From Streptomyces sparsogenes (GTDB taxonomy: Bacteria; Actinomycetota; Actinomycetes; Streptomycetales; Streptomycetaceae), in the NCBI RefSeq assembly GCF_001704635.1, contig NZ_MAXF01000153.1:1-34486 (forward strand): a DNA stretch of 34,486 nucleotides, in the 5' to 3' direction. Below, in pieces: positions 15,248 through 23,766 of this stretch. The notes under the pieces were generated by a model that was not told the DNA's origin, ran no database searches, and saw nothing but the letters and a program-made list of their open reading frames with translations. Position numbers and translations under genes: made by a program. Each line of letters begins with the position of its first letter. Within the stretch, counting starts at the first letter, position 1.

Positions 15248-15752
15248 GCGCAAGACCGACACGACCACGACCTGACAGCCCTCCCCCCTGTCGGGTCATC
15301 GCGCGCAGACGCCTCGGCCGGTGGAGCGGTACTTCCGGGGCGAGCCACCGTGAGCGGGGTCGCGACGAGGAGTCGAGGGCCGGGCCCGCGAACTCGCAGC
15401 CGCCCTGCACGGAAACCTGGCGCCGCTCGCCCGCGCGATGCCTACCGCATCCTGACCAGCCGCCTTCAGGACTCAAGATCATCACGTGGCGGCTTTTGGG
15501 CTCACCTTGGCTGAACCCGAGGAAATCCCCACCGGATGCTCAGCAGACGGACGGACGTGCTCTGTTGATCCCCCCACCTCGGATCCGGGAGTGGGGTTGC
15601 ATCAGGTCGTGGGCACGCCAACTCCCACCGTGCCGTCGGACGAGGTGTTCCCCGCCTCCCAGGGCGCCTGAGAGCCGACATGACGCAGCCGCGGTCTAGT
15701 CGCCCGGATGAACGAACGGCTCGCTGGTCCGGTACGGTCGGGAGTTCTGGCT

Positions 15753-15791
15753 CTTTGGCATAGGACATAATTCTTTTGGCCTATGCCAAAG
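15753..15791. promoter_or_regulatory. MocR operator-like inverted repeat overlapping a -10
   Basis: CTTTGGCATAGG (15753-15764) and CCTATGCCAAAG (15780-15791) are perfect 12-bp arms separated by 15 bp. The spacer contains CATAAT (15766-15771), a good -10, so a bound regulator would block transcription. The site ends 29 nt before the MocR start, indicating autoregulation. Confidence 0.66.
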
Positions 15792-15820
15792 GTTATGGTC
15801 GTGGGAGGAGGTGGTGCTCG

Positions 15821-17137
15821 GTGCGAATCAGCGGGATGACGGCGACAGAGATCGCGAGCAGTGTGCGGGACCTGATCGCGTCGGGTCAGCTGGCGCCGCA
15901 GGACCTGCTCCCGCCGGTGCGCAAGCTGGCCGAGGAGCTGGGGGTGAACCGGAACACGGTGGCCTCGGCGTACCGCCAGCTGGTGGCTGCCGGCGAGGCG
16001 GAGACCCGTGGCCGCGGCGGGACTGTCGTGACAGGGGTGCCGCAACTGGCCAGCGAAGGCGCGTGGTTCGGCGGCCGCCTGATCGATCTGGCCAGCGGCA
16101 ACCCCGACCCGGAACTGCTCCCCGATGCACTGCAGGCGCTCCGGGGTGGTGACTACCGGCCCGCACTCTACGGCGCACCGTCGGTCGATCCGGACCTCGC
16201 CGGCTGCGCGGCGGAACAGTTCGCGCCGGACGTGTCCACGGACGGCTTCCGGATTCTGGTCACGCACGGCGCGGTCGATGCCACGGAGCGGCTGCTGACC
16301 GCATATCTCACCCGGGGCGACGCGGTCGCGGTGGAGGATCCGTGTTTCCTGGCCAGTATCGGTACCCTGCGGCTGAACGGTCTGCGCACCGTCGCGGTCC
16401 CGGTCGACGAGGCAGGGATGCGGCCGGAGGCCCTGCGGGCGGCGTTGGAGGGCGGGGTGCGGGCGGTGGTGTGCACGCCGCGGGCCCACAACCCGACCGG
16501 TGTGAGCGTCACCCGCGAGCGCGCCGCCGAACTGCGGTCGGTCCTTGCGGCGCATTCCCAGGTCCTGGTCATCGAGGACGACCACTTCTGGGCCGTCTCC
16601 AACGCGCCGTACCACCGGATCACGCCGTCCGAGGTCTCCCGGTGGGCGCTGGTGCGCTCGGTGTCGAAGTTCCTCGGGCCGGATCTTCGGCTCGCGCTCG
16701 TCGCGACGGACGAGGAGAGCGCCGAGCGCCTGCAGACGCGGCTGAACACCGGGACGACGTGGGTGAGCCGGCTGCTGCAGCACGCGGTGTACCGGCTGGT
16801 GAGTGATCCGCAGGTGCACGAGCTGACCGCCCGCGCGCGCGACGCCTATGCCGAGCGCAGCGCGTTGCTGCTGGCCGAGCTGGCTGAGCGGGGCATCGGC
16901 CGTCCGCCCGGCTACCGGCCGGACGGCCTGAACGTCTGGGTGCCACTGGGCACGGAGGCCCGCCCCATCGCGGATGCACTGGCACGACGAGGGTGGGCAG
17001 TCCAGCCCGGCCACCTCTTCGCAGCCAAGGCCGGCACCAGCCGGGAGATCCGGGTAACCACCTCCACACTCACCCCGCAGCAGGCCCGCGAGTTCACCGC
17101 CGACCTCGCCGCCGTCCTCCCCGTCCACCCCACCTGA
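15821..17137 (+). CDS. MocR-family regulator (GntR wHTH fused to class I aminotransferase fold)
   Basis: The 438-residue protein has a GntR-type winged helix at about 1-75 (VRKLAEELGVNRNTVASAYR) followed by a PLP-dependent aminotransferase domain. The PLP-site residues are present: HNPTG at 223-227, the IEDD acid at 251-254 and the Schiff-base Lys283 in VRSVSKFLGPDLR. MocR regulators use PLP or a PLP adduct as effector, and many are autoregulated. GGGAGGAGG at 15803-15811 supports GTG 15821; the frame extends to 15776, inside the operator. The gene is followed by an amidotransferase gene 85 bp downstream. That and the palindrome upstream are the only hints about targets. Confidence 0.87.
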   Translation: MRISGMTATEIASSVRDLIASGQLAPQDLLPPVRKLAEELGVNRNTVASAYRQLVAAGEAETRGRGGTVVTGVPQLASEGAWFGGRLIDLASGNPDPELLPDALQALRGGDYRPALYGAPSVDPDLAGCAAEQFAPDVSTDGFRILVTHGAVDATERLLTAYLTRGDAVAVEDPCFLASIGTLRLNGLRTVAVPVDEAGMRPEALRAALEGGVRAVVCTPRAHNPTGVSVTRERAAELRSVLAAHSQVLVIEDDHFWAVSNAPYHRITPSEVSRWALVRSVSKFLGPDLRLALVATDEESAERLQTRLNTGTTWVSRLLQHAVYRLVSDPQVHELTARARDAYAERSALLLAELAERGIGRPPGYRPDGLNVWVPLGTEARPIADALARRGWAVQPGHLFAAKAGTSREIRVTTSTLTPQQAREFTADLAAVLPVHPT

Positions 17138-17222
17138 CCCGGCCCGGCCATGCCGTCGGCGGCATGAGCTACCGCAGCGCACCGCTCCCATCACACACAG
17201 AGACAGAGAGGCTGGCACAGTC

Positions 17223-17942
17223 ATGCGTACCCACATCGTCGTCCACGAGGCGTTCGAGGCCCCCGGGGCCTTCGAGGACTGGGCCAGATCCCGGCGCCAC
17301 TCCCTCAGCATTTCGCGGGTCTACGAGGGGGACGCGCTGCCCGCGTCCGGACAGGACATCGACCTGCTGATCGTAATGGGCGGCCCCCAACAGCCCAGCA
17401 CCACCGTCGAGGAGTGCCCGCACTTCGACGCCGCCGCGGAGAAGGCCCTCATCTCCTCCTGTATCAAGGCGGACAAGGCCGTCATCGGCATCTGCCTCGG
17501 CGCCCAGCTCGTCGGTGAGTCCCTCGGCGCCGCCTGGGCGCCCAGCCCGAACACGGAGATCGGATCCTTCCCCGTCACACTCACCGACGCCGGCCGCGAG
17601 CACCCCTTCCTCGCCGGCTTCGGGGACTCCTTCCACACCGGCCACTGGCACAACGACATGCCAGGCCTCACCGACCACGCGACTGTGCTGGCCACCAGCG
17701 CCGGATGCCCCCGCCAGATCATCGCCTACAGCCGCTACGTGTACGCCTTCCAGTGCCACATGGAGTTCACCCCCGACTGCATCGAGGCCCTGATCGAGCA
17801 CGGCGAGAAGGAACTGGCCGCGCTCGCCGACCGGCCATTTGTCCAGCAGCCCGACCAGCTGCGCGCCAACGACTACACCGAGATGAACGCCATGCTCATG
17901 ACGTTCCTCGACCGGCTCGCCGCGGACTACACCGCGCGCTGA
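17223..17942 (+). CDS. Class I glutamine amidotransferase (GMP synthase glutaminase-like)
   Basis: The 239-residue protein is a stand-alone class I GATase domain. IVMGGPQQP at 50-58 forms the oxyanion region. The nucleophile is Cys91 in GICLGAQLVG, and His179 with Glu181 in QCHMEF complete the triad. Stand-alone members hydrolyse glutamine or gamma-glutamyl compounds for an unknown partner. A GAGAGG lies before the ATG at 17223. An inverted repeat CATGCCG/CGGCATG (17149-17166) lies in the spacer after the MocR gene and could be a weak terminator or attenuator. The MocR neighbour suggests a role in amine or amino-acid metabolism, which is an inference only. Confidence 0.85.
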   Translation: MRTHIVVHEAFEAPGAFEDWARSRRHSLSISRVYEGDALPASGQDIDLLIVMGGPQQPSTTVEECPHFDAAAEKALISSCIKADKAVIGICLGAQLVGESLGAAWAPSPNTEIGSFPVTLTDAGREHPFLAGFGDSFHTGHWHNDMPGLTDHATVLATSAGCPRQIIAYSRYVYAFQCHMEFTPDCIEALIEHGEKELAALADRPFVQQPDQLRANDYTEMNAMLMTFLDRLAADYTAR

Positions 17943-18154
17943 CGAGCGGGCCGCTGAAACAGACCGGTGCTGCTCAGGACGCCACGGCCGCGCAGACCGC
18001 GTCAGCGGGCCTGGTTCAGTGCCCGGGTCAGTTCCCGGTTACTGAACTCGAAATCGTGATGTCGGGCGAAGTGGGCGGCGTCTGGCGCTGCTGAGGCAGA
18101 CCGGCCGGCTACCGCGGATCGACAGGGCGGCCCCGTGGCCGTGAGGCTGGACAG

Positions 18155-18844
18155 ATGACGAGACGATCTCCCGGTTCCGGGAATGTTCAGGCCATTCTCT
18201 TCGACTCCGGTGGTGTGCTGATGCGTCCGATCGGAGGCCGGTGGAACCCGCGTGCGGACTTCGAGGAGACCGTCCTCGCTCACGATCCGTCGATCACGAA
18301 TGACCGGTTCGCCGCCGCGATCGCCGCCGGAGACCGGTTCTTCGCCGCTTTGTCCTCGACCCCCGACTACGACGACTACCACCGCGTGGTGCTACGCCAC
18401 CTCGGGATGGAGGCCACCTCGCAGCTCCTGGCCGATCTGCGCCGTGAAGTCCCCGCGGACGGAGTGCTGGAGCTGTACCCGGACGTGAGGAAGACCCTGG
18501 AGGAGCTGAGCCAGCGGCAGGTGCGGATGGCCGTGGTCTCCGATGCCTGGCCCGACCTGCCCGGCCTGCACGCGGCATTGGGCATCCACCATTTCTTCGA
18601 GGCCTACGCGATCTCCGCCAAGTTGGGCTGCAACAAGCCGGATCCGCGCATGTATCACCACGCCAGCACCGCGCTTGGCCTGACGCCCACGCAATGCCTG
18701 TTCATCGACGAGGATCCCGACCTGGTCCAAGCGGCCATCGACCTCGGTTATGCGGGGCGTGCGATCCGCCGGGACTCCCCGCTCCCGGACATTCCTCCCG
18801 TCCCGTCCATCGCAACTTTGACGGAACTGCCGGAGCTTTTCTGA
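18155..18844 (+). CDS. HAD-superfamily hydrolase, subfamily IA-like
   Basis: The 229-residue protein has the HAD motifs in order: motif I FDSGGVLM with the nucleophile Asp17, motif II Ser in MAVVSDAW, motif III Lys in GCNKPDPRMY, and motif IV FIDEDPD. The usual second acidic residue of motif I (DxD) is Gly here, as in the DFGGVL-type subgroup. Members are phosphatases or dehalogenase-like enzymes. A four-helix cap occupies residues about 25-110. The start ATG 18155 is preceded by a modest GAGG. The 210-bp spacer before it holds no supported gene. The substrate is unknown. Confidence 0.83.
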   Translation: MTRRSPGSGNVQAILFDSGGVLMRPIGGRWNPRADFEETVLAHDPSITNDRFAAAIAAGDRFFAALSSTPDYDDYHRVVLRHLGMEATSQLLADLRREVPADGVLELYPDVRKTLEELSQRQVRMAVVSDAWPDLPGLHAALGIHHFFEAYAISAKLGCNKPDPRMYHHASTALGLTPTQCLFIDEDPDLVQAAIDLGYAGRAIRRDSPLPDIPPVPSIATLTELPELF

Positions 18845-18855
18845 TCATGCTTCGC

Positions 18856-19125
18856 TCAAAGGTCCAGAGTGAGCCCGGTAGCAGCGAGGCAGCCGTCGAC
18901 CAGGTCAGAGCGGTACTGGATCTTCTTGAGCCGGCGCTTGACGGCCGTCGTGATCTGAGTGAGGCCAGCGGCGGCGAGGTTGCCGATGTCGCGCTTGATC
19001 ATCGACCAGATGCCCTCTTGCGGGTTGAGGTCAGGTGCGTAGGCCGGCAGCTGGAACACGGTGAGCCAGTCGGCATTCACTACAATGAACTCCCGCATTC
19101 TCGCCGTGAGGTGGAGCCGGACGTT
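18856..19125 (-). pseudogene. IS630-family transposase C-terminal fragment
   Basis: The frame reads NVRLHLTARMREFIVVNADW, LTVFQLPAYAPDLNPQEGIW, then DIGNLAAAGLTQITTAVKRR and ends at 18856. This is the C-terminal third of IS630-type DDE transposases, with the final catalytic Glu in NPQEGIW. The N-terminal domain and first catalytic Asp are absent, and resemblance stops near 19125. It lies between the HAD gene and the 3' end of the RecD-like gene. No inverted repeats are obvious. Confidence 0.75.
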
Positions 19126-19257
19126 GGGGAGTCCTATTAGCGAGCGAATCATCCGAAGGCCGAACTGCCCGCCCCACGGAGCCCAGTCCCCTGCCGCCGC
19201 ACGGAGTTTACTGCCACCCGAACTCGCCGTCTCGCAAGTACGGCCTTCGTACGTGTG

Positions 19258-21578
19258 TCATTCCCAGGCGAGTTGTCCGCTGAGGTTGAGCCTGCGGGTA
19301 AGGGACGTGGCTGTGGCTCGCTGGAGGATGCGGTGTCCGAGTGCGGTGAAGCGGCGCCGGGTGTGGGTGTTGGCCACGGCCCGGTGCACGGCGGTGGGCT
19401 GGCCGAGAAGCACCACGCCGCGGCGAGCGCGAGTGACAGCCGTGTAGAGGAAATTGCGCTGGAGAAGCGGTTCGGCCGATGTTGTGACAGGGATGACGAC
19501 GTAGGGGAATTCGCTGCCCTGAGAGCGGTGAACCGTCAGCGCATAGGCGTGGAGAAGTTCATCGAGGTCGCTGAAGGCGTAGGGCACGGTTTCGCCGTCG
19601 TTCAGCGTGACGGCGAGTTCCCGGGTTTCGGTGTCGATGGCGGTGATGGTGCCGGTGGAGCCGTTGAAGACGCCGGTGCGGCCGCGGTGCGGCTGGTTGC
19701 GGATCTGCAGGACACGGTCGCCGAGACGGAAGACGACTCCCCCGTGGTGATGTTGCGGCCTGTCCGGTGAGGGTGGGTTGAGCCTGGCCTGGAGACGGGC
19801 GTTGAGGGCAAGGGCGCCGGCTGCGTGGCGCCGGGCAGGGCAGGGCACAGAACCTGGATGTCCTCGGGCGCGGCGTCGAAGTGCTGCGGGATGTGGGTGG
19901 CGACGAGGTCCACGACGTGTTGGACGATGGCTTCGGGGTCTTCGAGGGAGCGGCAGCCGAACACGCCGGGGGCTGGTTGCGGTAGCTGGCCGCGCAGGAT
20001 GCGGTGGGCGTTGTCGATGATGGCTGCGCTGTCGGTGTCCTGGCGGAAGACGTGGGTGAGCTTGGTGCGGGGGAGGTCGGGGACGGCGAGGAGGTCGCGC
20101 AGGACTCGGCCGGGGCCGACGCTGGGCAGCTGGTTGGTGTCTCCGACCAGGAGAAGGTGGCAGCCGGTGCGGATGGCCGCGGCGAGCTGGGCTGCGAGTT
20201 GGACATCCAGTATGGAGGCCTCGTCGATGACGACCAGGTCAGCGTCCTCCAGCAGACTGCTGTGATCCGCCTGGGGCGGCGTGTCGAGTAGGGGCCTGAT
20301 CAGGCGGTGCACGGTCATGGCCGCGTGACCCGTGGCCTCTTCCATGCGTTTGGCGGCTTTCCCGGTCGGGGCTGCCAGCGCGACAGAGATACCCGCCTGA
20401 CCGGCGAGGGTGACCAGGGTGCGCAGCAGGTGGGTCTTGCCGCAGCCTGGGCCTCCGGTCACAACGGACAGTGGCTGAGTGAGGGCGGACAGGACGCCTT
20501 GTTGCTGTTCGCTGGTCAGGCTGGTGGGGGCAGTGTGGGTGAGGAGGGTGGCCCGGTCCGCGTGGTCGGCCAGGGTGGGCGGGGCGTGGTGCAGGCGCAG
20601 GATGTCTTCGGCCAGTCCTGTCTCGGCGCGGTGCACCCGGGCGAGGCTGACGACTGTGACCGCGTGGAAGTCGTCGCCGTCCTCGAGGACGGGTGTGGGG
20701 AGGTCTTCGATGACCGTCTCGCCGCGGCCGCGCAGGACTTCCAGGGCTTGGCGCACGATGGGGTCTTCGAGGATTTCTGTGGTGGTGGGGTCGTCGTCGG
20801 TCAGCAGGTGGCGGGTGCGGGCGAGGAGGAGGCGTTCGGGTAGGTGGCAGTCGCCGTGGCTGCGGGCTTGGGTGAGGGTGTGGAGGAGGGCGGCTTGGAG
20901 GCGTTGGTCGCTGTGTTTGGGAATGCCGCTGGCGAGGGCGATGCGGTCGGCGGTTTCGAAGCCGATGCCGTGGATGTCGCGGCATAGCTGGTAGGGGTTG
21001 CGGCGGATGATCTCCATGGGGTTCTGGTCGGCCTTGCTGTAGGTCTGGTGGATCTTCACGGCCAGGTGGGCGGGGATGTTGAGGCCTTGGAGGAAGACCA
21101 TGATCTCGGCGATGGTCTTCTGGGTGCGCCAGGCTTGGCTGATGCGTTCCAGGCGGGTGGGGCCGATGCCGTGGACCTGCAGGAGGTGCTGGGGTTCGGT
21201 GTCGATGATGTGGAGGGTCTCCTCGCCGAAGTGGTTGGTGATGGCGGTGGCCAGGGTTTTGCCGATGCCGTGGATCATTCCGGAGGCGAGGTAGAGGCGG
21301 ATGGCGCGGGTGGTGGCGGGCCAGGTCCGCTCGCAGGTCTCGGTTTTGAACTGTCGGCCGTAGCGGGGGTGGTTGATCCATGTGCCGGTCAGGCGCAGGC
21401 TCTCCCCCGGCTGGGTGCCGAACAGTGCCTTGCCGACGGTGGTGACCGTGCGGGAGGTCGGTGCGTCATCGGTAACGGCCAGGCGGAGGATGGTGTGGTG
21501 GTTGTAGGTGACGTGGATGAGGTGGTCGACGACTCCGTCGATGCGGTCGCCGGATGGTGGGGCGGGCGGCACGGTCAT
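19258..21578 (-). pseudogene. RecD2-like ATP-dependent DNA helicase, frame broken by a GGGCA repeat
   Basis: The N-terminal 630 or so residues run from ATG 21578 in one frame and the last 190 lie in another (19258-19848). Together they make a RecD2-type 5'-3' helicase: an N-terminal OB-like region, helix-hairpin-helix motifs (MIHGIGKT, LLQVHGIGPTRLE, DIHGIGFETADRIA), Walker A VVTGGPGCGKT at about 373-383, Walker B DLVVIDEAS at about 447-455, and the C-terminal UvrD_C_2 motif YALTVHRSQGSEFPYVVIPV. The frames join at VLCPA / RRHAAGALALNARLQ exactly where GGGCA occurs three times; two copies would restore one frame. It is downstream of a SLOG-family gene on the same strand. As given, the product would lack motifs V and VI. 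Confidence 0.82.
19833..19847 (+). repeat. Three tandem copies of GGGCA inside the RecD-like gene
   Basis: The pentamer is repeated three times (TGCCC on the coding strand). Removing one copy fuses the two halves of the helicase frame. This is either a slipped-strand mutation or a simple phase-variable tract. Confidence 0.8.
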
Positions 21579-21683
21579 GGGGGGTGTTTTCTCGCGCGGG
21601 TTTATCCGGTTGTTGTGCGGTCTTTCCTGGGCCTGGGGCGACCTGGGTCAGTCGGGTGGTGTCGATGATGTGGTGTGTGCGGG

Positions 21684-22244
21684 CTATGCCGGTGCTTCTG
21701 CTGTGCTGGCGGCCGGTGTCTGGGGTGGGGTGTCGGTGTCGGCCTGGGGGTCGGGCCGGTCTTGGTGCGGGGAGCCGTGGCCGGGGTGCTGGGTGGTGTA
21801 GTGGCTGGGGTTGAGCCACAGGCCTTTGTCGGGGTCGGCGGTGGGTACGAGCCAGACAGGGACCTGGTGGGCGAGGGCGCGGCGGCACATGTCGGTGGTA
21901 CTGCCGGTGTGGTGGGGGTGGAAGTTCTCGTGGAAGGCGATGACCAGGCGGGGGCCTTCGTCGTGGAGTATCCGCTGGTTGCGTTCGGCTTCGCTCCAGC
22001 AGCGGGTGCGTGTGCGGCGTCCGGGAGTGAGGGTGAGGGGGTGGCAGCGGTGGCGCCAGGCGGGCAGGTCGTGGTTGATGCACCGGTGGTGGGCGGCGCT
22101 TGCGGCGCCGGTGCCGGCTCCTTCGATGATGACGAGGTCGTTGCCGTGCGGGGCGGCGGCGCGGTCCAGGAGGGTGGTGATGGTGTCGGGCCAGGGCCAG
22201 CGGCGGCTTCCGCAGATCAGCACGCGGGAGGCGGACTCTGTCAC
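21684..22244 (-). CDS. SLOG-family protein (DUF2493/YspA-like)
   Basis: The 186-residue protein begins VTESASRVLICGSRRWPWPD and continues NDLVIIEGAGTGAASAAHHR, the Rossmann-like SLOG pattern with GSR near the first strand and the glycine-rich loop after the second. GPRLVIAFHEN and the later DMCRRALAHQVPVWLV complete the fold. SLOG proteins bind nucleotide derivatives; several sense or process signals in defence and stress systems. GTG 22244 overlaps the stop of the upstream gene by four bases (GTGA), implying translational coupling; GAGGA lies upstream. A Pro/Thr-rich tail follows residue 150. Its exact ligand is unknown. Confidence 0.8.
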   Translation of the reverse strand: MTESASRVLICGSRRWPWPDTITTLLDRAAAPHGNDLVIIEGAGTGAASAAHHRCINHDLPAWRHRCHPLTLTPGRRTRTRCWSEAERNQRILHDEGPRLVIAFHENFHPHHTGSTTDMCRRALAHQVPVWLVPTADPDKGLWLNPSHYTTQHPGHGSPHQDRPDPQADTDTPPQTPAASTAEAPA

Positions 22245-23149
22245 CTGCGTCCTCGCTGGGCTGGGTGCAGGGCGGTGTCGGGGAGGTGGTGCTGGATGTG
22301 CTGGTGGTGAGTGGCTGGGTTGAAGGGTTCCCAGGTGGTGCGGGCGATGTCGGCGGCCTGGGGGGCGGTGGCGTGGGCGGTGCAGCGTTGGGCGCGCCAG
22401 CGGAGTTGTTCGCTGTAGGGGAGGTGGGTCAGGCCGTAGAGGGCCAGCCACAGTTCGGCGAGGGGGAGCTGGCCTGGGTGGTGGCCGGGGTGGTGGCCTG
22501 GGTGGTGGCCTGGGTGGAGCGGGGCGAGGATCCAGGTGCCGGGGAGGGCGTCGGGGTCGAGGACGGGATGAGGGCAGCGGCGGCGTGCGCGGGTCTGGGC
22601 CACACAGGGGATGTGTTCGAGTGGGCCGGGGGCGAGGTAGCGCAGGCACAGGAGTTGCACGACGGGCCGCGCTTGCGAGGTGGGCGGGTGTGCGGGCGGT
22701 GAGTCAGGGGGCGAGGGCGGTGGTGGGGTGAGCTGGCCGGTGTCGCGCAGGCGCCGGGTGTGGAGGGCCAGGCTTCGGCGCAGTGCCTTCAGGAGGCCGG
22801 TGTGGGGTTCGGCGGTGTGGGCGGGGCACAGGGCGCGGTGGCGCACGCGGCACCACGGTGAGCCGTCGCCGGCCGGGTGAGCGATGCCGGAGTTGATGTG
22901 CCAGCGCTGGCTCGTGGGTACGGCGGCGGCCGGCAGTTCGTGCGGGTGCAGAGGGACGGGGTTGCGGCCGCCGGTGCGCTCGTACCACTCGATGCGGTTG
23001 CCGCAGTCGGCGCACCGGCCCTGTTGGGCTGCGCGGAGGAGGCGGGTAGGGCTGTCGGGGGCCACGCGCAGGAAGCGTGGGGGCTGGCGGTGTTTCGGGC
23101 TGCCGTCCCACGCGAGGTCGGTCGTCGCGGCGGTGTTCGTGGCGTGCAT
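22241..23149 (-). CDS. DUF6083-like hypothetical protein with a zinc-ribbon-like N-terminus
   Basis: The protein is about 302 residues from ATG 23149; the frame is open to a TTG at 23221. An N-terminal region reads GRCADCGNRIEWYERTGGRN and is followed by RWHINSGIAH and WCRVRHRALCPAH. This pattern of paired cysteines around IEWY..R resembles the DUF6083 proteins of Streptomyces, whose function is unknown. The C-terminal half is Pro/His-rich and contains the repeat HPGHHPGHHPGHHPG. It is coupled to the SLOG gene by a four-base overlap. An XRE regulator lies upstream on the same strand, so the three probably form one transcription unit. The start is uncertain. Confidence 0.62.
   Translation of the reverse strand: MHATNTAATTDLAWDGSPKHRQPPRFLRVAPDSPTRLLRAAQQGRCADCGNRIEWYERTGGRNPVPLHPHELPAAAVPTSQRWHINSGIAHPAGDGSPWCRVRHRALCPAHTAEPHTGLLKALRRSLALHTRRLRDTGQLTPPPPSPPDSPPAHPPTSQARPVVQLLCLRYLAPGPLEHIPCVAQTRARRRCPHPVLDPDALPGTWILAPLHPGHHPGHHPGHHPGQLPLAELWLALYGLTHLPYSEQLRWRAQRCTAHATAPQAADIARTTWEPFNPATHHQHIQHHLPDTALHPAQRGRR
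22473..22517 (+). repeat. 12-bp tandem repeat (about 3.7 copies) in the DUF6083-like gene
   Basis: Units of CCTGGGTGGTGG occur at 22473, 22485 (one mismatch), 22497 and a partial copy at 22509. They encode HPGH repeats on the minus strand. Being a multiple of three, copy-number change would keep the frame. Confidence 0.72.
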
Positions 23150-23317
23150 GGCGGGGAAGCTGGCAGGCGACACGCCGTATGTAGCGGAGCGCTGCCGCGG
23201 ATGTCCCCCGCGCGGCGGCAAGGGGCCGCACTTATGTTCTTTGGTCGGTAGTTGATTCGGGTGCGGTCCTCAGTTCAGGTGGCGCCGCTTGCCAGGCCCG
23301 GCAGGTGCTGTGTGCGG

Positions 23318-23581
23318 TCAGTGCTCCGGCGGGGTGGGCGGTTGATGGCCGTCGCACAATCTGCCCAGGAGCAGGTCAAGGGGGGCGTCGAGGGCATGGG
23401 CGAGGGCGTGCCAGGTTTGAAGGGTGCCGATGGTGCGACCCTGCTCGAGCTCGATGAGAGTGCGGCGGGACAGGCCGCTGCGCGCTGCGAGTTGGTCGTA
23501 GGTCCATCCGCGCGCGGCCCGTAGCCGGGAGAGCTCCAGGCGGAGCTCGTCGAGGTTCGGGCCGGGCGGGAAGATCGTCAC
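23318..23581 (-). CDS. XRE-family (Cro/CI-like) transcriptional regulator
   Basis: The 87-residue protein is almost entirely a helix-turn-helix domain: LSRLRAARGWTYDQLAARSG, then LSRRTLIELEQGRTIGTLQT. It starts at GTG 23581. It is divergent from the Cys-rich gene at 23767 and upstream of the DUF6083-like and SLOG genes on its own strand. Small XRE repressors of this kind commonly control the mobile or defence cassette they belong to. An inverted repeat in the 185-bp divergent spacer (23642-23658) is a possible target. Confidence 0.86.
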   Translation of the reverse strand: MTIFPPGPNLDELRLELSRLRAARGWTYDQLAARSGLSRRTLIELEQGRTIGTLQTWHALAHALDAPLDLLLGRLCDGHQPPTPPEH

Positions 23582-23641
23582 CCGTCCATCGCACGGTGCA
23601 GACCCCTGCCCTGTCAGTGCGCCTCTGCCCTATTTTCGTCC

Positions 23642-23658
23642 GGTGTCAAACAGACACC
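23642..23658. promoter_or_regulatory. Inverted repeat in the XRE divergent spacer
   Basis: GGTGTC (23642-23647) and GACACC (23653-23658) flank a 5-bp spacer. Its size and place suit a small XRE dimer, and a related GACACCTGTC occurs further along the spacer. The assignment is tentative. Confidence 0.32.
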
Positions 23659-23766
23659 CGGGGCAGACATCTGCACTACCGTGTGCCGCCGCCAGCCCTC
23701 TCGCGCCTCGCATACGGGGCGGTGAGCAGAGCCGGCGACACCTGTCACGGCACGGAGGAACGACCG

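Noticed and set aside
15486..15671. Plus-strand frame of 61 aa before the MocR promoter
   Set aside because: No ribosome binding site, no family resemblance and an atypical composition; most likely random.
18002..18082. Minus-strand C-terminal-looking peptide (HHDFEFSNRELTRALNQAR)
   Set aside because: It is only about 26 residues with no upstream continuation; the rest of that frame is antisense to the HAD gene. Not enough to call a gene remnant.
20239..21381. Long minus-strand frame of 380 aa rich in Pro, His and Arg
   Set aside because: It is an antisense or offset shadow of the RecD-like gene, whose frame carries the Walker motifs.
22473..22517. CRISPR-like short repeats
   Set aside because: The 12-bp units are contiguous with no spacers and lie inside a coding frame, so this is a minisatellite. 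No CRISPR array was seen in the window.
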